Source: Treponema sp.
Lineage (GTDB): Bacteria; Spirochaetota; Spirochaetia; Treponematales; Breznakiellaceae
Length of the DNA stretch: 11,735 nt
Assembly (NCBI GenBank): GCA_009780545.1
Contig: WQZW01000021.1
Coordinates: 1-11,735, forward strand
Direction of reading: 5' to 3'
Below the pieces are notes generated by a model. The model saw nothing but the letters and a program-made list of their open reading frames with translations, did not search any database and had not been told where the DNA came from. The position numbers and the translations under genes were made by a program. Shown piece after piece: positions 1 to 7,474 of the stretch; the stretch's first letter is position 1, and the number at the start of each line of letters is the position of its first letter.

Positions 1-297
1 GTACTTTCGGCGGTTTATTTTTACGAGGGAAGTTATCTGTTTTGGTTTGCGCTTTTGGCCATGTCGGTAACGGCCCTTCTCGAAGGGATTCGTCCGCTGC
101 ACCTTGCCGCCACGATGATATCCCGAACGCTTGCACTTCTTTTGTGGGTTCCCTGGATATACATACTTTCGGTTTTCACCTTCGTGCCGGTACCCGTTAC
201 CGCGGCCATCGCCGTTGCGCTTTTATGGTATTGCACCTGCTGTGGTGCGGAATTGCTCAGGATGAGAAAAAACGCAGGCCCGACTGGCGGAGCATGA
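1..297 (+). CDS. C-terminal part of an unidentified multi-pass membrane protein
   Basis: The frame is open from base 1 to a TGA at 295-297, giving the last 98 residues of a protein whose start lies left of the window. The residues are strongly hydrophobic: roughly residues 12-29, 40-60 and 64-85 could each span the membrane, and the tail (ELLRMRKNAGPTGGA) is short, basic and probably cytoplasmic. I see no catalytic motif and do not recognise the family, so I give no function. An internal ATG at 61 and a TTG at 55 lack a Shine-Dalgarno sequence and sit inside the hydrophobic stretch, so the open frame to the window edge is preferred over a short independent gene. The gene converges on the chemoreceptor gene and shares the hairpin at 352-373 with it. 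The frame is fairly sure; identity is unknown. Confidence 0.6.
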   Translation, partial: VLSAVYFYEGSYLFWFALLAMSVTALLEGIRPLHLAATMISRTLALLLWVPWIYILSVFTFVPVPVTAAIAVALLWYCTCCGAELLRMRKNAGPTGGA

Positions 298-351
298 GAT
301 GGTAAGATTCCCTTGCCCCGCATTATGATTGATTGTATTCGGAGGGTACAT

Positions 352-373
352 ACCCCGCCATTCATGGCGGGGT
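352..373. terminator. Hairpin terminator between convergent genes
   Basis: The 9-bp perfect stem ACCCCGCCA / TGGCGGGGT with a TTCA loop is followed on the + strand by TGTTGATTTT. It lies 55 bases after the stop of the + strand membrane-protein gene and 25 bases after the stop of the - strand chemoreceptor gene. The T-rich trail is better in the + direction. The position suggests use by both transcripts. Confidence 0.6.
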
Positions 374-397
374 TGTTGATTTTCCCCGTCCGCAAAC

Positions 398-2497
398 TTA
401 CACCTTGAACTTGGAAACCTCTTCCACCAGGACCGATATGTTCTGGCGGTTGCGGACGCTCAGATCGCTGACGTTGTTCACCGCGCGGTTGATCTCGTCG
501 GCACCCACGGCCATCTCGTTCATCCCGTTGGTGATTTCCTGGGTAACGAGTTCGAGGTTCCGGCTTTCCTTGATGACCTCCTGGCTGCCCTCGAGCATCT
601 GGACCGAGCCGCCCTTGACCTGCCCGGTAATCTCGCTGACCTGAGTGGCGGACTGCAGGACCTGCCGGCTTCCCTCGCCCTGTTCCTCCATCGCGGAGCG
701 AATCACGTCTTCCTGTTCGGCCACGGTCCTGACCCCGTGATCTATGGCCTCGAACTTCTGCAGCACGTCGTCGGTCGAACGGGTGATCTTCTCGATGGAA
801 GCCTTGATCTTTTGCAGCACCGTACCGATGGTCTTGGACTGCTCGCCGGAACTTTCGGCCAGCTTGCGGATCTCGTCGGCGACCACGGCGAATCCCTTGC
901 CCGAATCGCCGGCATGGGCCGCCTCGATGGCGGCGTTCATCGACAGAAGGTTGGTCTGGCTGGCGATGTTTTCCATCACGGCGTTGATCTCCATCAGGCC
1001 CTCGGACTCGCGGGCGATCTCCCGGATGTCGCCGGCGACTTCCTGCACGCTGGTCCGGCCGGAATTGGAGGATTCCTTGAGCTCGTTCATGTTGGCGGCG
1101 TTCCTCTTCAGCGTGTTGGTTACCGACTGGATGTTGGCCAGCATTTCCTCGATGGCCGACGACGACTGCGAGACGGCGTAGGTCTGCCTTTGGACGCTTT
1201 CGCCGAGTTTGCCGATGTTCTCGGTAACCTGTTCCATCGTGGCGTTGGTCTCGGTAACGCTGGCGCTCTGGTTGACCACCCGGACCTTGATGCTCTGGAT
1301 GTTGGCCACGATCTGGTTCATCGCCGCCGCCGTTTCGGTCATGTTACTGGTAAGGTCGCTGCCGATGTCGGAAAGGGTTACCGCCCGTTCCTTGATCGAA
1401 AGGACAAGGGCGCGGATCTTTTCGATGGTCTGGTTGAAGTGGCGGGAAACCTTGGCGACCTCGTCGTTGCCGGCCTCGGGGATCCGCACCGTAAGATCGC
1501 CCTCCCCGTTCGCGATGTCGTTGAGCCGGCCGGCCAGGACATGCAGGGGCCGGATCAGCCTGCTTACCAGGAAAAAAATCCCGGCGGCCACGAGCAGGAC
1601 GCCGACGACGCTGAAGACGATCATGTCCCGCTTGGAAGTCCCGGCGAGGCTTTCGGTCCGCTCGTTGGAAAAGCCCACGAAGAACATCCCGATGGGCAGG
1701 TTGTCCGAGCCCTTCAGGGGAAAGTAGTAGCCCATGTGGGGAACGCCGAAGAGGTCCAGCTCGGTGGTGTAGCTTTCCCCCCGGACCATTACCGCGTCGA
1801 GGATTTTTCGGTCGTCCATGTCGGTGCCGACAACCTTCTGGCCCGAACGGTCGATCACCGTGGTCGCAACCCGGGTGTATCCGGCAAAAACCGTCACTTC
1901 GGCGTTGAACGAATCGGAGATTTCCTGAACGAAGCGGTCGGTGTGCAGGTACAGTACCGCCGCGATAACCCCGATGACCGTATTGCCGTCCTTGATCGGC
2001 ACCGCCGCCGTAAGCCCCATCGGCACCGACTCGGTCGAGGAGTACAGGCTGAAGGTTTCGCCCCGGAGGGCGGCGGCCACATGCCTTGCGGCCCGGGCGT
2101 TGTCGCCGAAGTCGGAAAAATCGTGGGTGCGGAGAATCACCGTTCCCACCGGGTCGTAGACGATGAAGCTGTCCACCCCGAGTTCGGTCCGCCAGTCCGC
2201 CAGGTACGCCAGCATGTCCTGTCTGATCCCGTCTTGGTCGCCGCCCCCGTTCCAGTTACGGACGAAGCCGGCCAGGTTCTCGCTATGGGCCACGGCGTAG
2301 GCACTCGCCCGATTGCGGGCGTCCAGGCCGGAGATTTGGGTATACGCCACCTGCGAAACCGTGGCGATCCGCTCGCCCGTCAGGTCGCCCGCCAGTTTCG
2401 TAAGCCCGACGACCGCATACAGGACCACGGCGGCAAGCACCAGCACCATCAGCCCCACGACGGGCACGAGAATCTTGCTCTTTATGCTGTTGAACAT
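398..2497 (-). CDS. Methyl-accepting chemotaxis protein with periplasmic Cache sensor
   Basis: This 699-residue transmembrane chemoreceptor should sense a small molecule outside the membrane and control CheA through CheW. Visible layout: TM1 about 9-30; periplasmic sensor about 35-288; TM2 about 292-312; HAMP about 313-366; long helical signalling domain about 385-690. The sensor looks like a double Cache / Cache_3-Cache_2 arrangement: a first lobe around 107-185, then a lobe with [15 protein letters not shown] and [18 protein letters not shown]. The hairpin tip is near-canonical at about 502-548 ([19 protein letters not shown], then [16 protein letters not shown]). No CheR-binding pentapeptide is seen at the C-terminus, so methylation would need help from other receptors. 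The start is fixed by GGAGGAGG just upstream of the ATG, followed at once by a typical short cytoplasmic N-terminus. The ligand cannot be read from the sequence. I see no convincing sigma-28 promoter upstream. Confidence 0.95.
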   Translation of the reverse strand: MFNSIKSKILVPVVGLMVLVLAAVVLYAVVGLTKLAGDLTGERIATVSQVAYTQISGLDARNRASAYAVAHSENLAGFVRNWNGGGDQDGIRQDMLAYLADWRTELGVDSFIVYDPVGTVILRTHDFSDFGDNARAARHVAAALRGETFSLYSSTESVPMGLTAAVPIKDGNTVIGVIAAVLYLHTDRFVQEISDSFNAEVTVFAGYTRVATTVIDRSGQKVVGTDMDDRKILDAVMVRGESYTTELDLFGVPHMGYYFPLKGSDNLPIGMFFVGFSNERTESLAGTSKRDMIVFSVVGVLLVAAGIFFLVSRLIRPLHVLAGRLNDIANGEGDLTVRIPEAGNDEVAKVSRHFNQTIEKIRALVLSIKERAVTLSDIGSDLTSNMTETAAAMNQIVANIQSIKVRVVNQSASVTETNATMEQVTENIGKLGESVQRQTYAVSQSSSAIEEMLANIQSVTNTLKRNAANMNELKESSNSGRTSVQEVAGDIREIARESEGLMEINAVMENIASQTNLLSMNAAIEAAHAGDSGKGFAVVADEIRKLAESSGEQSKTIGTVLQKIKASIEKITRSTDDVLQKFEAIDHGVRTVAEQEDVIRSAMEEQGEGSRQVLQSATQVSEITGQVKGGSVQMLEGSQEVIKESRNLELVTQEITNGMNEMAVGADEINRAVNNVSDLSVRNRQNISVLVEEVSKFKV

Positions 2498-2696
2498 ACG
2501 GCCTCCTCCAATTCAAGTACCACAAGGAAGATCAAAGGCATTGCAACTCGTACCCAAAGCATTACGTAGGGGATAAATTAAAAGGCACAATCACGTTGTT
2601 TCGCTTGCAGTAGTAATATTCCAGTTTTCAGTATTCACTTTCAGAGTAGCACAAGTCCGTCGATAAGTCCAGCGGGTTGTTGTGCTACGGAAGGAG

Positions 2697-2756
2697 GTCC
2701 AATTTCATGCGGAGATCGGACTCGGGAGGCTTGCAGAGCAAATCTCCGCACATTGG
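2697..2756 (+). repeat. Degenerate copy (A) of the tandem double-hairpin repeat
   Basis: This copy shares the order of parts seen in the three better copies at 4369, 5444 and 7512. It has a first arm GTCC...GGAC (2697-2721, several mismatches), TC, a second arm GGAGGCTTGC / GCAAATCTCC around an AGA loop (2725-2747, one wobble and one mismatch), and a tail GCACATTGG. The mismatches suggest a decayed copy. It lies in the 503-base gap between the chemoreceptor and nox genes. Confidence 0.5.
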
Positions 2757-2771
2757 TTTTGAAGGTAAACG

Positions 2772-2860
2772 GGCGGAGTTTTGCCCCGCAAAACTCCGCC
2801 GTAGGGGGTAGCCGGAGACCCGCTTGCGGGGCTCCGGCTCAGGGGGAAGACTTTCCCCCT
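2772..2860. repeat. Three consecutive hairpins in the nox upstream gap
   Basis: Three palindromes follow one another closely. GGCGGAGTTTTGC / GCAAAACTCCGCC is a perfect 13-bp stem with a CCC loop (2772-2800). AGCCGGAGACCCGC / GCGGGGCTCCGGCT is a 14-bp stem with one mismatch (2810-2839). AGGGGGAA / TTCCCCCT has a GACT loop (2841-2860). All end upstream of the nox promoter, so they are not part of the predicted nox leader. They could terminate leftover transcription or belong to the repeat family. Apart from copy A and the nox promoter, I see no gene in 2498-3000. Confidence 0.6.
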
Positions 2861-2921
2861 CATTATGCATTCTTTTCGTTACTGTTAATTGAATTTCCGT
2901 TTCAATCATCGAAAAATTGCC

Positions 2922-2950
2922 TTGCCGGAGGGAGGAAACCATAGTATAAT
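2922..2950 (+). promoter_or_regulatory. Sigma-70 type promoter for nox
   Basis: A -35 box TTGCCG (2922-2927) and a perfect -10 box TATAAT (2945-2950) are separated by exactly 17 bases. Transcription would begin near 2957, giving a leader of about 45 bases that ends in AGGAG (2991-2995), five bases before the nox ATG. No obvious operator dyad overlaps the boxes. Confidence 0.75.
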
Positions 2951-3000
2951 AGAAAACTAGGAAGCAGGGCTTTCCTTATCCAATCTCTTGAGGAGTTTTT

Positions 3001-4365
3001 ATGAGCAAGATCGTGGTGGTCGGCGTCAATCATGCCGGCACGGCGGTGGCGAACACCATTTTGGACAATTACAAGGGGCACGAGGTCGTTCTTATCGACC
3101 AGAACGACAACATCAGTTACCTGGGTTGCGGGACGGCCCTGTACATCGGAAGGCAGATACCCGAAACCAAGGACCTGTTTTATTCCTCGAGCCAAACGCT
3201 GGAAGGCAAGGGCGCCAAGGTTTTTATGCAGACCACGGTCGAGGAAGTGGATTTTGACAAAAAGGTGGTCAAGGGCAGGCGGAAGGACGGGACCGAGCTG
3301 CTCCAGTCCTACGACAAGCTGGTCCTCGCTACCGGTTCCAGGCCGATCCGGCCTAACTGCCCGGGCATCGACCTTGAGGGCGTCCACAACGTGAAGCTCT
3401 TCCAGGAAGGCATGGCCATCGACGCGGAACTGGGCAAGCCCGAGGTGCGGACCGTGGCAACGATGGGCGCCGGCTACATCGGCGTGGAGATCGCCGAGGC
3501 GGTAAAGCTCCGGGGCAAAAAATCCATGCTCTTCGACCTGTCCGACACCTGCCTGCCCGGCTACTACGACCGGGAATTCACCCGGAAGATGAACGAGGTG
3601 CTGGAAAAGGAAGGCATCGAGCTGCACTACGGCGAGCGGCTTACCGAGATCAAAAGCTCGAACGGCAAAAGGGTTACCTCCATCGTTGCCGAGAAGGCCG
3701 GAAAGAACGGGCCGGAGAAGCACGAGTATGCCGTGGACGCGGTGATCGTCGCCATCGGCTTCCTGCCCCGGAACGAGGTCGCCAAGGGCAAGCTGGCCCT
3801 GCACACCAACGGAGCCTTCCTGGTCAACGAGAACCAGGAAACCTCGGTAAAGGACGTCTATGCGGTCGGCGACTGCGCCACCATCTTAAACAACGCCACC
3901 GGCAAGGTGGACTACATCGCCCTGGCGACCAATGCGGTGCGCAGCGGGATCGTGGCCGGGCACAATGCCTGCGGCACGAAGGTAAAGTCCTACGGCGTGC
4001 AGGGCTCGAACGGCATCCAGATATGCAACTACAAGATGTGGAGCACCGGGCTGAGCCTGGAGAAGGCCAAGGCCGCCGGCTTCGAGGCCACCTGCGTGGA
4101 CTACACCGACAAGCAGAAGTTCCCCTTCATGGCCGGGCAGAACGAGGACGTGCAGCTACGGGTGGTCTACGACTCGAAGACCAGGCGGATCATCGGCACC
4201 CAGATGGCCTCCTACCAGGACGTGTCGATGGGGCTGCACATGTTCAGCCTCGCCATCGCCAAAGGGCTTACCATCGACGAGCTGCCCCTGCTGGACATCT
4301 TCTTCATGCCGCACTTCAACAAGCCGTTCAACTACATCACCATGGCCGGCCTGACGGCGAAGTAA
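3001..4365 (+). CDS. nox: NADH oxidase, water-forming type (FAD-dependent)
   Basis: This 454-residue cytoplasmic flavoprotein belongs to the pyridine nucleotide-disulphide oxidoreductase superfamily and most resembles bacterial water-forming NADH oxidases, which reduce O2 to water and regenerate NAD+. Visible motifs: the FAD site near the N-terminus (KIVVVGVNHAGT, residues 3-14); redox-active Cys43 in SYLGCGTALYIG; ATGSRP at 110-115; the NAD-binding GAGYIGVEIAE at 156-166; the second FAD motif VYAVGDCA at 286-293; and a C-terminal dimerisation domain from about 330. A single active-site Cys fits Nox and CoA-disulphide reductase relatives; the VNHAGT start favours Nox. The start is set by AGGAG at 2991-2995 and the promoter at 2922-2950. 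The gene stands alone, with divergent and convergent neighbours. In an anaerobe it would remove oxygen and rebalance NADH. Water versus peroxide as product is inferred, not proven. Confidence 0.93.
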   Translation: MSKIVVVGVNHAGTAVANTILDNYKGHEVVLIDQNDNISYLGCGTALYIGRQIPETKDLFYSSSQTLEGKGAKVFMQTTVEEVDFDKKVVKGRRKDGTELLQSYDKLVLATGSRPIRPNCPGIDLEGVHNVKLFQEGMAIDAELGKPEVRTVATMGAGYIGVEIAEAVKLRGKKSMLFDLSDTCLPGYYDREFTRKMNEVLEKEGIELHYGERLTEIKSSNGKRVTSIVAEKAGKNGPEKHEYAVDAVIVAIGFLPRNEVAKGKLALHTNGAFLVNENQETSVKDVYAVGDCATILNNATGKVDYIALATNAVRSGIVAGHNACGTKVKSYGVQGSNGIQICNYKMWSTGLSLEKAKAAGFEATCVDYTDKQKFPFMAGQNEDVQLRVVYDSKTRRIIGTQMASYQDVSMGLHMFSLAIAKGLTIDELPLLDIFFMPHFNKPFNYITMAGLTAK

Positions 4366-4368
4366 ACG

Positions 4369-4418
4369 GTCCAATCTGCAAAGCAGATTGGACTCGGAGC
4401 TTTGCAGGGCAAAGCTCC
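4369..4418 (+). repeat. Tandem double-hairpin repeat, copy B
   Basis: Two perfect palindromes are separated by TC. GTCCAATCTGC / GCAGATTGGAC is an 11-bp stem with an AAA loop (4369-4393). GGAGCTTTGC / GCAAAGCTCC is a 10-bp stem with an AGG loop (4396-4418). The usual ACGCATT tail is replaced by ACCCGGTCATTG. The copy starts four bases after the nox stop codon, so it would be the first structure in the nox 3' end. Confidence 0.75.
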
Positions 4419-4431
4419 ACCCGGTCATTGA

Positions 4432-4460
4432 GGGAACCGCCGAGTTGATCGGCGGTTCCC
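4432..4460. terminator. Strong hairpin between convergent nox and hemolysin-III genes
   Basis: A perfect 12-bp stem GGGAACCGCCGA / TCGGCGGTTCCC encloses a 5-base loop, in the 137-base space between two converging stop codons. Neither side has a real run of T, so it is not a textbook intrinsic terminator. Its position still suggests it ends or protects both transcripts. Confidence 0.5.
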
Positions 4461-4473
4461 GCTTCCCCCGTCA

Positions 4474-4505
4474 AACCGGCGGCCGCTTAAACCGGTGGCC
4501 GCTTA
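4474..4505. repeat. 16-bp tandem duplication covering the hemolysin-III stop codon
   Basis: AACCGGCGGCCGCTTA (4474-4489) is followed directly by AACCGGTGGCCGCTTA (4490-4505), which differs at one base. The TTA that ends each unit is the TAA stop on the - strand, so the stop codon of the hemolysin-III gene has a duplicate 16 bases downstream. Confidence 0.7.
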
Positions 4506-5168
4506 AAATGGCGGGGAATGCCGGATCACCGAAAGCAGGACGGCGACGTAATGGCAGACCGCGCCGCCCAGCACGAACAGGTGCCAGATCGCATGGTTCC
4601 ACTTTATCTTCTTGTTCAGGTAGAAGATACAGCCCAGGGTATAAAGTCCGCCGCCGACCAGCACCATTACCAATACCGGCGTCGGGAACACGGTGAAGAA
4701 CCGCCGGCCGCCTACCAGCAGGAGCCAGCCCATCACGATGTAGACGACGATGCTCACTACCGCAAGCCGGCCGGTAAAAAAAATCTTAAAAATTATTCCC
4801 AACAACACCAGCGACCATTGGACGGCAAGCAGGGTGATGCCGAAACCGTCGGGCATGTAGATCAACAGGAACGGCGTGTAGGTTCCGGCTATGAGGATGT
4901 AGATCGAGATGTGGTCGCAGATCCGGAGGACGCTTTTTGCGTATCGGTGCTGGGTGCTGTGGTACAGCGTGCTGAAGGTAAAGAGCATCAGGAAACTGAA
5001 GGCGTAAATCGTCGCGCCGATGATGCCGGGAATGTTGCCGGTATTCGCACCGATGGCGGTAACGACCGGAAGGCTCGCGATGCAGAACAGTATGCCGATG
5101 CCGTGGGTAATGGCATTGGCCATTTCCTCGCGGAACTTTTCGTGCGGGACGGTTTCGGTGGTTTCCAT
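4503..5168 (-). CDS. hlyIII: Hemolysin III family (PAQR-like) integral membrane protein
   Basis: This 221-residue protein has about seven hydrophobic segments after a short acidic cytoplasmic N-terminus. It belongs to the hemolysin III / YqfA family, bacterial relatives of the PAQR receptors. Conserved signs are visible: EEMANAITHGIG (14-25), the SxxxH motif STLYH (66-70), DHISIYILIAGTYTPF (85-100), and the C-terminal HxxxH in HAIWHLFVLGG (192-202). His70, His192 and His196 are the expected zinc ligands. Family length (about 210-220) fits well. The start is set by AAAGGAG six bases before the ATG. True haemolytic activity is shown for few members; zinc-dependent hydrolase or lipid-homeostasis roles have been proposed, so the cellular function here is open. 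It is transcribed alone, from a probable promoter at 5222-5250 with a dyad at the predicted start of transcription. Confidence 0.92.
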   Translation of the reverse strand: METTETVPHEKFREEMANAITHGIGILFCIASLPVVTAIGANTGNIPGIIGATIYAFSFLMLFTFSTLYHSTQHRYAKSVLRICDHISIYILIAGTYTPFLLIYMPDGFGITLLAVQWSLVLLGIIFKIFFTGRLAVVSIVVYIVMGWLLLVGGRRFFTVFPTPVLVMVLVGGGLYTLGCIFYLNKKIKWNHAIWHLFVLGGAVCHYVAVLLSVIRHSPPF

Positions 5169-5193
5169 GTATACTCCTTTAAGTTAGTTTATG

Positions 5194-5221
5194 GTACATG
5201 GAATTGCATAATTCCTTGTAC
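5194..5221. promoter_or_regulatory. 28-bp dyad at the predicted hemolysin-III transcription start
   Basis: GTACATGGAATT (5194-5205) and AATTCCTTGTAC (5210-5221) form an inverted repeat with one mismatch and a GCAT centre. It lies directly downstream of the putative -10 box and covers the expected start of transcription. It could be an operator for a dimeric repressor or a 5' hairpin in the message. No regulator is identifiable. Confidence 0.4.
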
Positions 5222-5250
5222 AATAAACTATTACAATCGGAAATAGTCAA
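5222..5250 (-). promoter_or_regulatory. Putative promoter of the hemolysin-III gene
   Basis: On the - strand, TTGACT (5250-5245) and TTTATT (5227-5222) are 17 bases apart. The -35 box matches five of six consensus bases and the -10 box four of six. The -35 box lies within the inverted end of the element at 5243-5395, so arrival of that element may have supplied or altered the promoter. Confidence 0.4.
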
Positions 5251-5395
5251 TTGATTAGGTCGAGCCTCTTGCAAAACTCGGTTAGTTTTACAAGAGGCTA
5301 TGCAGTTTCTCGCCCTACGGTCTACGAAACATGCATTTTTTAGCGGTTGCACTCGCAAACCTGAAGTTTTGCAAGTGCCTCGGTCAATTGACTAT
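5243..5395. mobile_element. MITE-like element with inverted ends and three internal arms
   Basis: The ends are a perfect 12-bp inverted repeat, ATAGTCAATTGA (5243-5254) and TCAATTGACTAT (5384-5395). Just inside is a second inverted pair, CGAGCCTCTTGCAAAACT (5261-5278) and the reverse of CGAGGCACTTGCAAAACT (5365-5382), matching at 16 of 18 bases. Three local hairpins also form: 5263-5299 (15-bp stem, one mismatch), 5301-5335 (bulged, followed by T6) and 5349-5378. No protein is encoded. GTCAATTGA at 5246-5254 recurs in direct orientation at 5383-5391, so it may instead be a 9-bp target duplication around a shorter element. It could be a non-autonomous transposon relic or a structured RNA. Confidence 0.5.
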
Positions 5396-5443
5396 ATTCC
5401 TCTTATAGGGAGTTTGACAGGCATTTGCCGCCCGGGTTGCATG

Positions 5444-5518
5444 ATCCAATCCGCTTTGCGGATTGGATTTAGGAGAATTTCAATCCTCCGTAGAGGATTG
5501 AAATTCTCCACGCATTGG
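5444..5518 (+). repeat. Tandem double-hairpin repeat, copy C (long second arm)
   Basis: ATCCAATCCGC / GCGGATTGGAT is a perfect 11-bp stem with a TTT loop (5444-5468). It is followed by TTA and a perfect 17-bp stem beginning GGAGAATTTC and ending GAAATTCTCC with a CGTA loop (5472-5509), then the tail ACGCATTGG. It lies 83 bases beyond the pyruvate kinase stop codon on the downstream side and may end or stabilise that transcript. Together with the dyad, promoter and element to its left, it fills much of the 5169-5600 gap, in which I see no gene. Confidence 0.75.
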
Positions 5519-5600
5519 CTGTCGGGGTTTACCCGTTGAAATCGTCCCCAGGCATGCACCGTCCGGATCAATTTCCGGAAGCCGGACCAAAGACTCGGCC

Positions 5601-7442
5601 TCAGGTGAACTCGGTCGGGGGTTTCTTGGCCATGATCGAGCCCTCGTAAACCAAAAGCTGGGTCGCGTCCAGCGTCACGGTAATGCCGTACTCGAGCTTT
5701 TTCAAGGCGTCCCTTGCCCCGGTCAGCCAGAGCAGGTTCGGGTTGATGGCGGTCAGCCGTTCGTCGCTGATGTCCGAGGAGCCCTCGCAGACGATGCCCT
5801 TCACCATGCTTACGATGGGAACGTACTCCTCGGTAAGTTCCCGGCAGACCAGAATCTCGTTGGAGTTGGGGGTAAGCTTGGTCCGGGCCTCGTCGGCCGA
5901 GGCGGCATGGACCAGCTTGCCCCGCACCTGGGTCAGTTCGGGGTTTCCGGCCCCGCCTGAGTGCGTGCGGACAAGCACCGTGCCGAGGATGATCACCCGA
6001 ATCGTGTTGATCATGTTCGGGCTGCTGAGGGGAAGGCCGGCGACCAGGACGATCTTGTCGGATATTTCGGCAATGCCGCTTTCCATGGCGATGGCCATCG
6101 CATTCTGCATCATGCTCTCCGTCTCGTCCACCCGGGGCGAGCGGCAGGTGTGCACTCCCCAGACCAACTGCAGGGCACGTTCCGCATGCCGGCTCAGCGT
6201 TACCGCAAGGATCGGTTCGTTGGGCCTGAACACGCTGAGAATCCTCGCCGTGTTCCCGCTGGTCGTGGGCGTAACGATGGCCTTGGCCCCGATCTCGGCG
6301 GCTATCTTCACCCCGGCCTTCGACATAATCGTCCCGAGGTTTTCCGTGGTCTCGCGGGAAAGGGAAAAGCACTCGTCATGGAACACCTTCATATGGTCCC
6401 GGAACTCTTTCGATGCCTCCACCGTGCGGGCGATCTTGTCCATCATCTTTACCGCCTCGACCGGGTACGTGCCGGAAGCCGTCTCGCCGGAAAGCATCAC
6501 CGCGTCGGTACCGTCAAAAATGGCGTTTGCCACGTCGGTAAGCTCGGCCCTGGTCGGACGGGGATTGACGATCATCGATTCCAGCATCTGCGTGGCGGTG
6601 ATCACCGGAGTGCCGACCCGCCGGCATGTGCTGATGATGTACTTCTGCGCCAGCGGAATCTCCTCGGTGGGAAGCTGCACCCCGAGGTCGCCCCGGGCAA
6701 CCATCACCCCGTCGGCAACACGGGCGATCTCGCCGATGTTCTCCAGCCCTTCGCCGTTTTCGATCTTCGCGATGATCTTCATCCTTGAGTTAAGGCCGTC
6801 AAGGTACCTGCGTATCTCGTTGACCTCGGCGGGAAAGCTGAGGAAGCTGGCGGCAAGGTAGTCCACGCCCTGTTCCGCCCCGAATGCGATGTCCTTCTCG
6901 TCCTGCTCGTTCATTATGGGAAGCCGGGCATGGACGCCCAGCAGGTTGACGTTCTTTTTGCTGCCGATGGTCGCCGCATTGCCGGCCCTGCACCTGATGA
7001 TCTCGCCGGCGACCTCGAGTACCTGGAGGTCCAGAAGCCCGTCGGCGATCAGGATGCGGTGTCCGGCCTTGAGCTTGGCCGTCGCTTCCTTCCAGGAAAT
7101 CGAAATGCGGTGATTGCCGCCGCCGTCGGCCTCGGTGCACAGGCAGTCGTCAACGGTTATGTCGACGGTGTCGCCCGAATTGATCGTGATCTTCCCGTCG
7201 TCCTTGACCGTGCCCGTGCGAATCTCCGGTCCTTTGGTGTCAAGGAGAATAGCCACCGGGATGCCGAGCTTGTCGGAAACCCGCCTGACCCGTTCGATGG
7301 ACTCCAGGTGCGACTGATGCGTCCCGTGGGAAAAGTTCAGCCGAGCCACGTTCATCCCCGCCAGGATCAGGTCCTGCACCACCTCGTCGGTCGAGGACGC
7401 CGGCCCCAGCGAACAGACAATCTTCGTCTTCCGTATCTGCAT
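5601..7442 (-). CDS. pyk: Pyruvate kinase with extra C-terminal PEP-utiliser-like domain
   Basis: This 613-residue glycolytic enzyme makes ATP and pyruvate from phosphoenolpyruvate and ADP. The TIM-barrel catalytic core has ARLNFSHG (33-40), LLDTKGPEIRTG (67-77), KIENGEGLENI (catalytic Lys226, Glu228), VARGDLGV (metal ligand Asp252), ITATQMLESM (Thr284) and NPRPTRAE (293-300). The allosteric C domain runs to about 490. The remaining 120 residues resemble the extra domain of Bacillus-type pyruvate kinases (EILVCRELTEEYVPIVSM, 529-546), but the usual T-S-H-A motif is replaced by DISDERLTAI, so no phospho-histidine is possible. The ATG at 7442 is chosen because CAGGAGG sits five bases upstream and the protein then begins MQIRKTKIVCSLGPASS, as family members do. 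An in-frame ATG at 7568 lies in a repeat and is rejected. Confidence 0.95.
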   Translation of the reverse strand: MQIRKTKIVCSLGPASSTDEVVQDLILAGMNVARLNFSHGTHQSHLESIERVRRVSDKLGIPVAILLDTKGPEIRTGTVKDDGKITINSGDTVDITVDDCLCTEADGGGNHRISISWKEATAKLKAGHRILIADGLLDLQVLEVAGEIIRCRAGNAATIGSKKNVNLLGVHARLPIMNEQDEKDIAFGAEQGVDYLAASFLSFPAEVNEIRRYLDGLNSRMKIIAKIENGEGLENIGEIARVADGVMVARGDLGVQLPTEEIPLAQKYIISTCRRVGTPVITATQMLESMIVNPRPTRAELTDVANAIFDGTDAVMLSGETASGTYPVEAVKMMDKIARTVEASKEFRDHMKVFHDECFSLSRETTENLGTIMSKAGVKIAAEIGAKAIVTPTTSGNTARILSVFRPNEPILAVTLSRHAERALQLVWGVHTCRSPRVDETESMMQNAMAIAMESGIAEISDKIVLVAGLPLSSPNMINTIRVIILGTVLVRTHSGGAGNPELTQVRGKLVHAASADEARTKLTPNSNEILVCRELTEEYVPIVSMVKGIVCEGSSDISDERLTAINPNLLWLTGARDALKKLEYGITVTLDATQLLVYEGSIMAKKPPTEFT

Positions 7443-7474
7443 TCCGCCTCCTGTTTCCCCACCCGCGCTTCCAC

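Noticed and set aside
737..2569. 610-codon open frame on the + strand opposite the chemoreceptor gene
   Set aside because: It mirrors a certain gene; the residues are rich in Gly, Asp, Val, His and Leu with no domain, as expected for the antisense of GC-rich coding DNA, and it lacks a ribosome-binding site.
2902..3804. 300-codon - strand frame opposite nox
   Set aside because: It is antisense to a gene with all expected motifs and covers the nox promoter; no domain is visible.
4388..4696. Small frames starting in the GGAG/GCAAAGCTCC hairpin copies (similar MDSE-type starts at 4388 and 7532)
   Set aside because: The shared starts come from the palindromic repeat itself; the frames then diverge completely and have no ribosome-binding site.
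5392..6372. 326-codon - strand frame overlapping the end of pyruvate kinase
   Set aside because: It is a shifted-frame shadow of pyk with low-complexity Arg/Gly/His content and it runs into repeat copy C.
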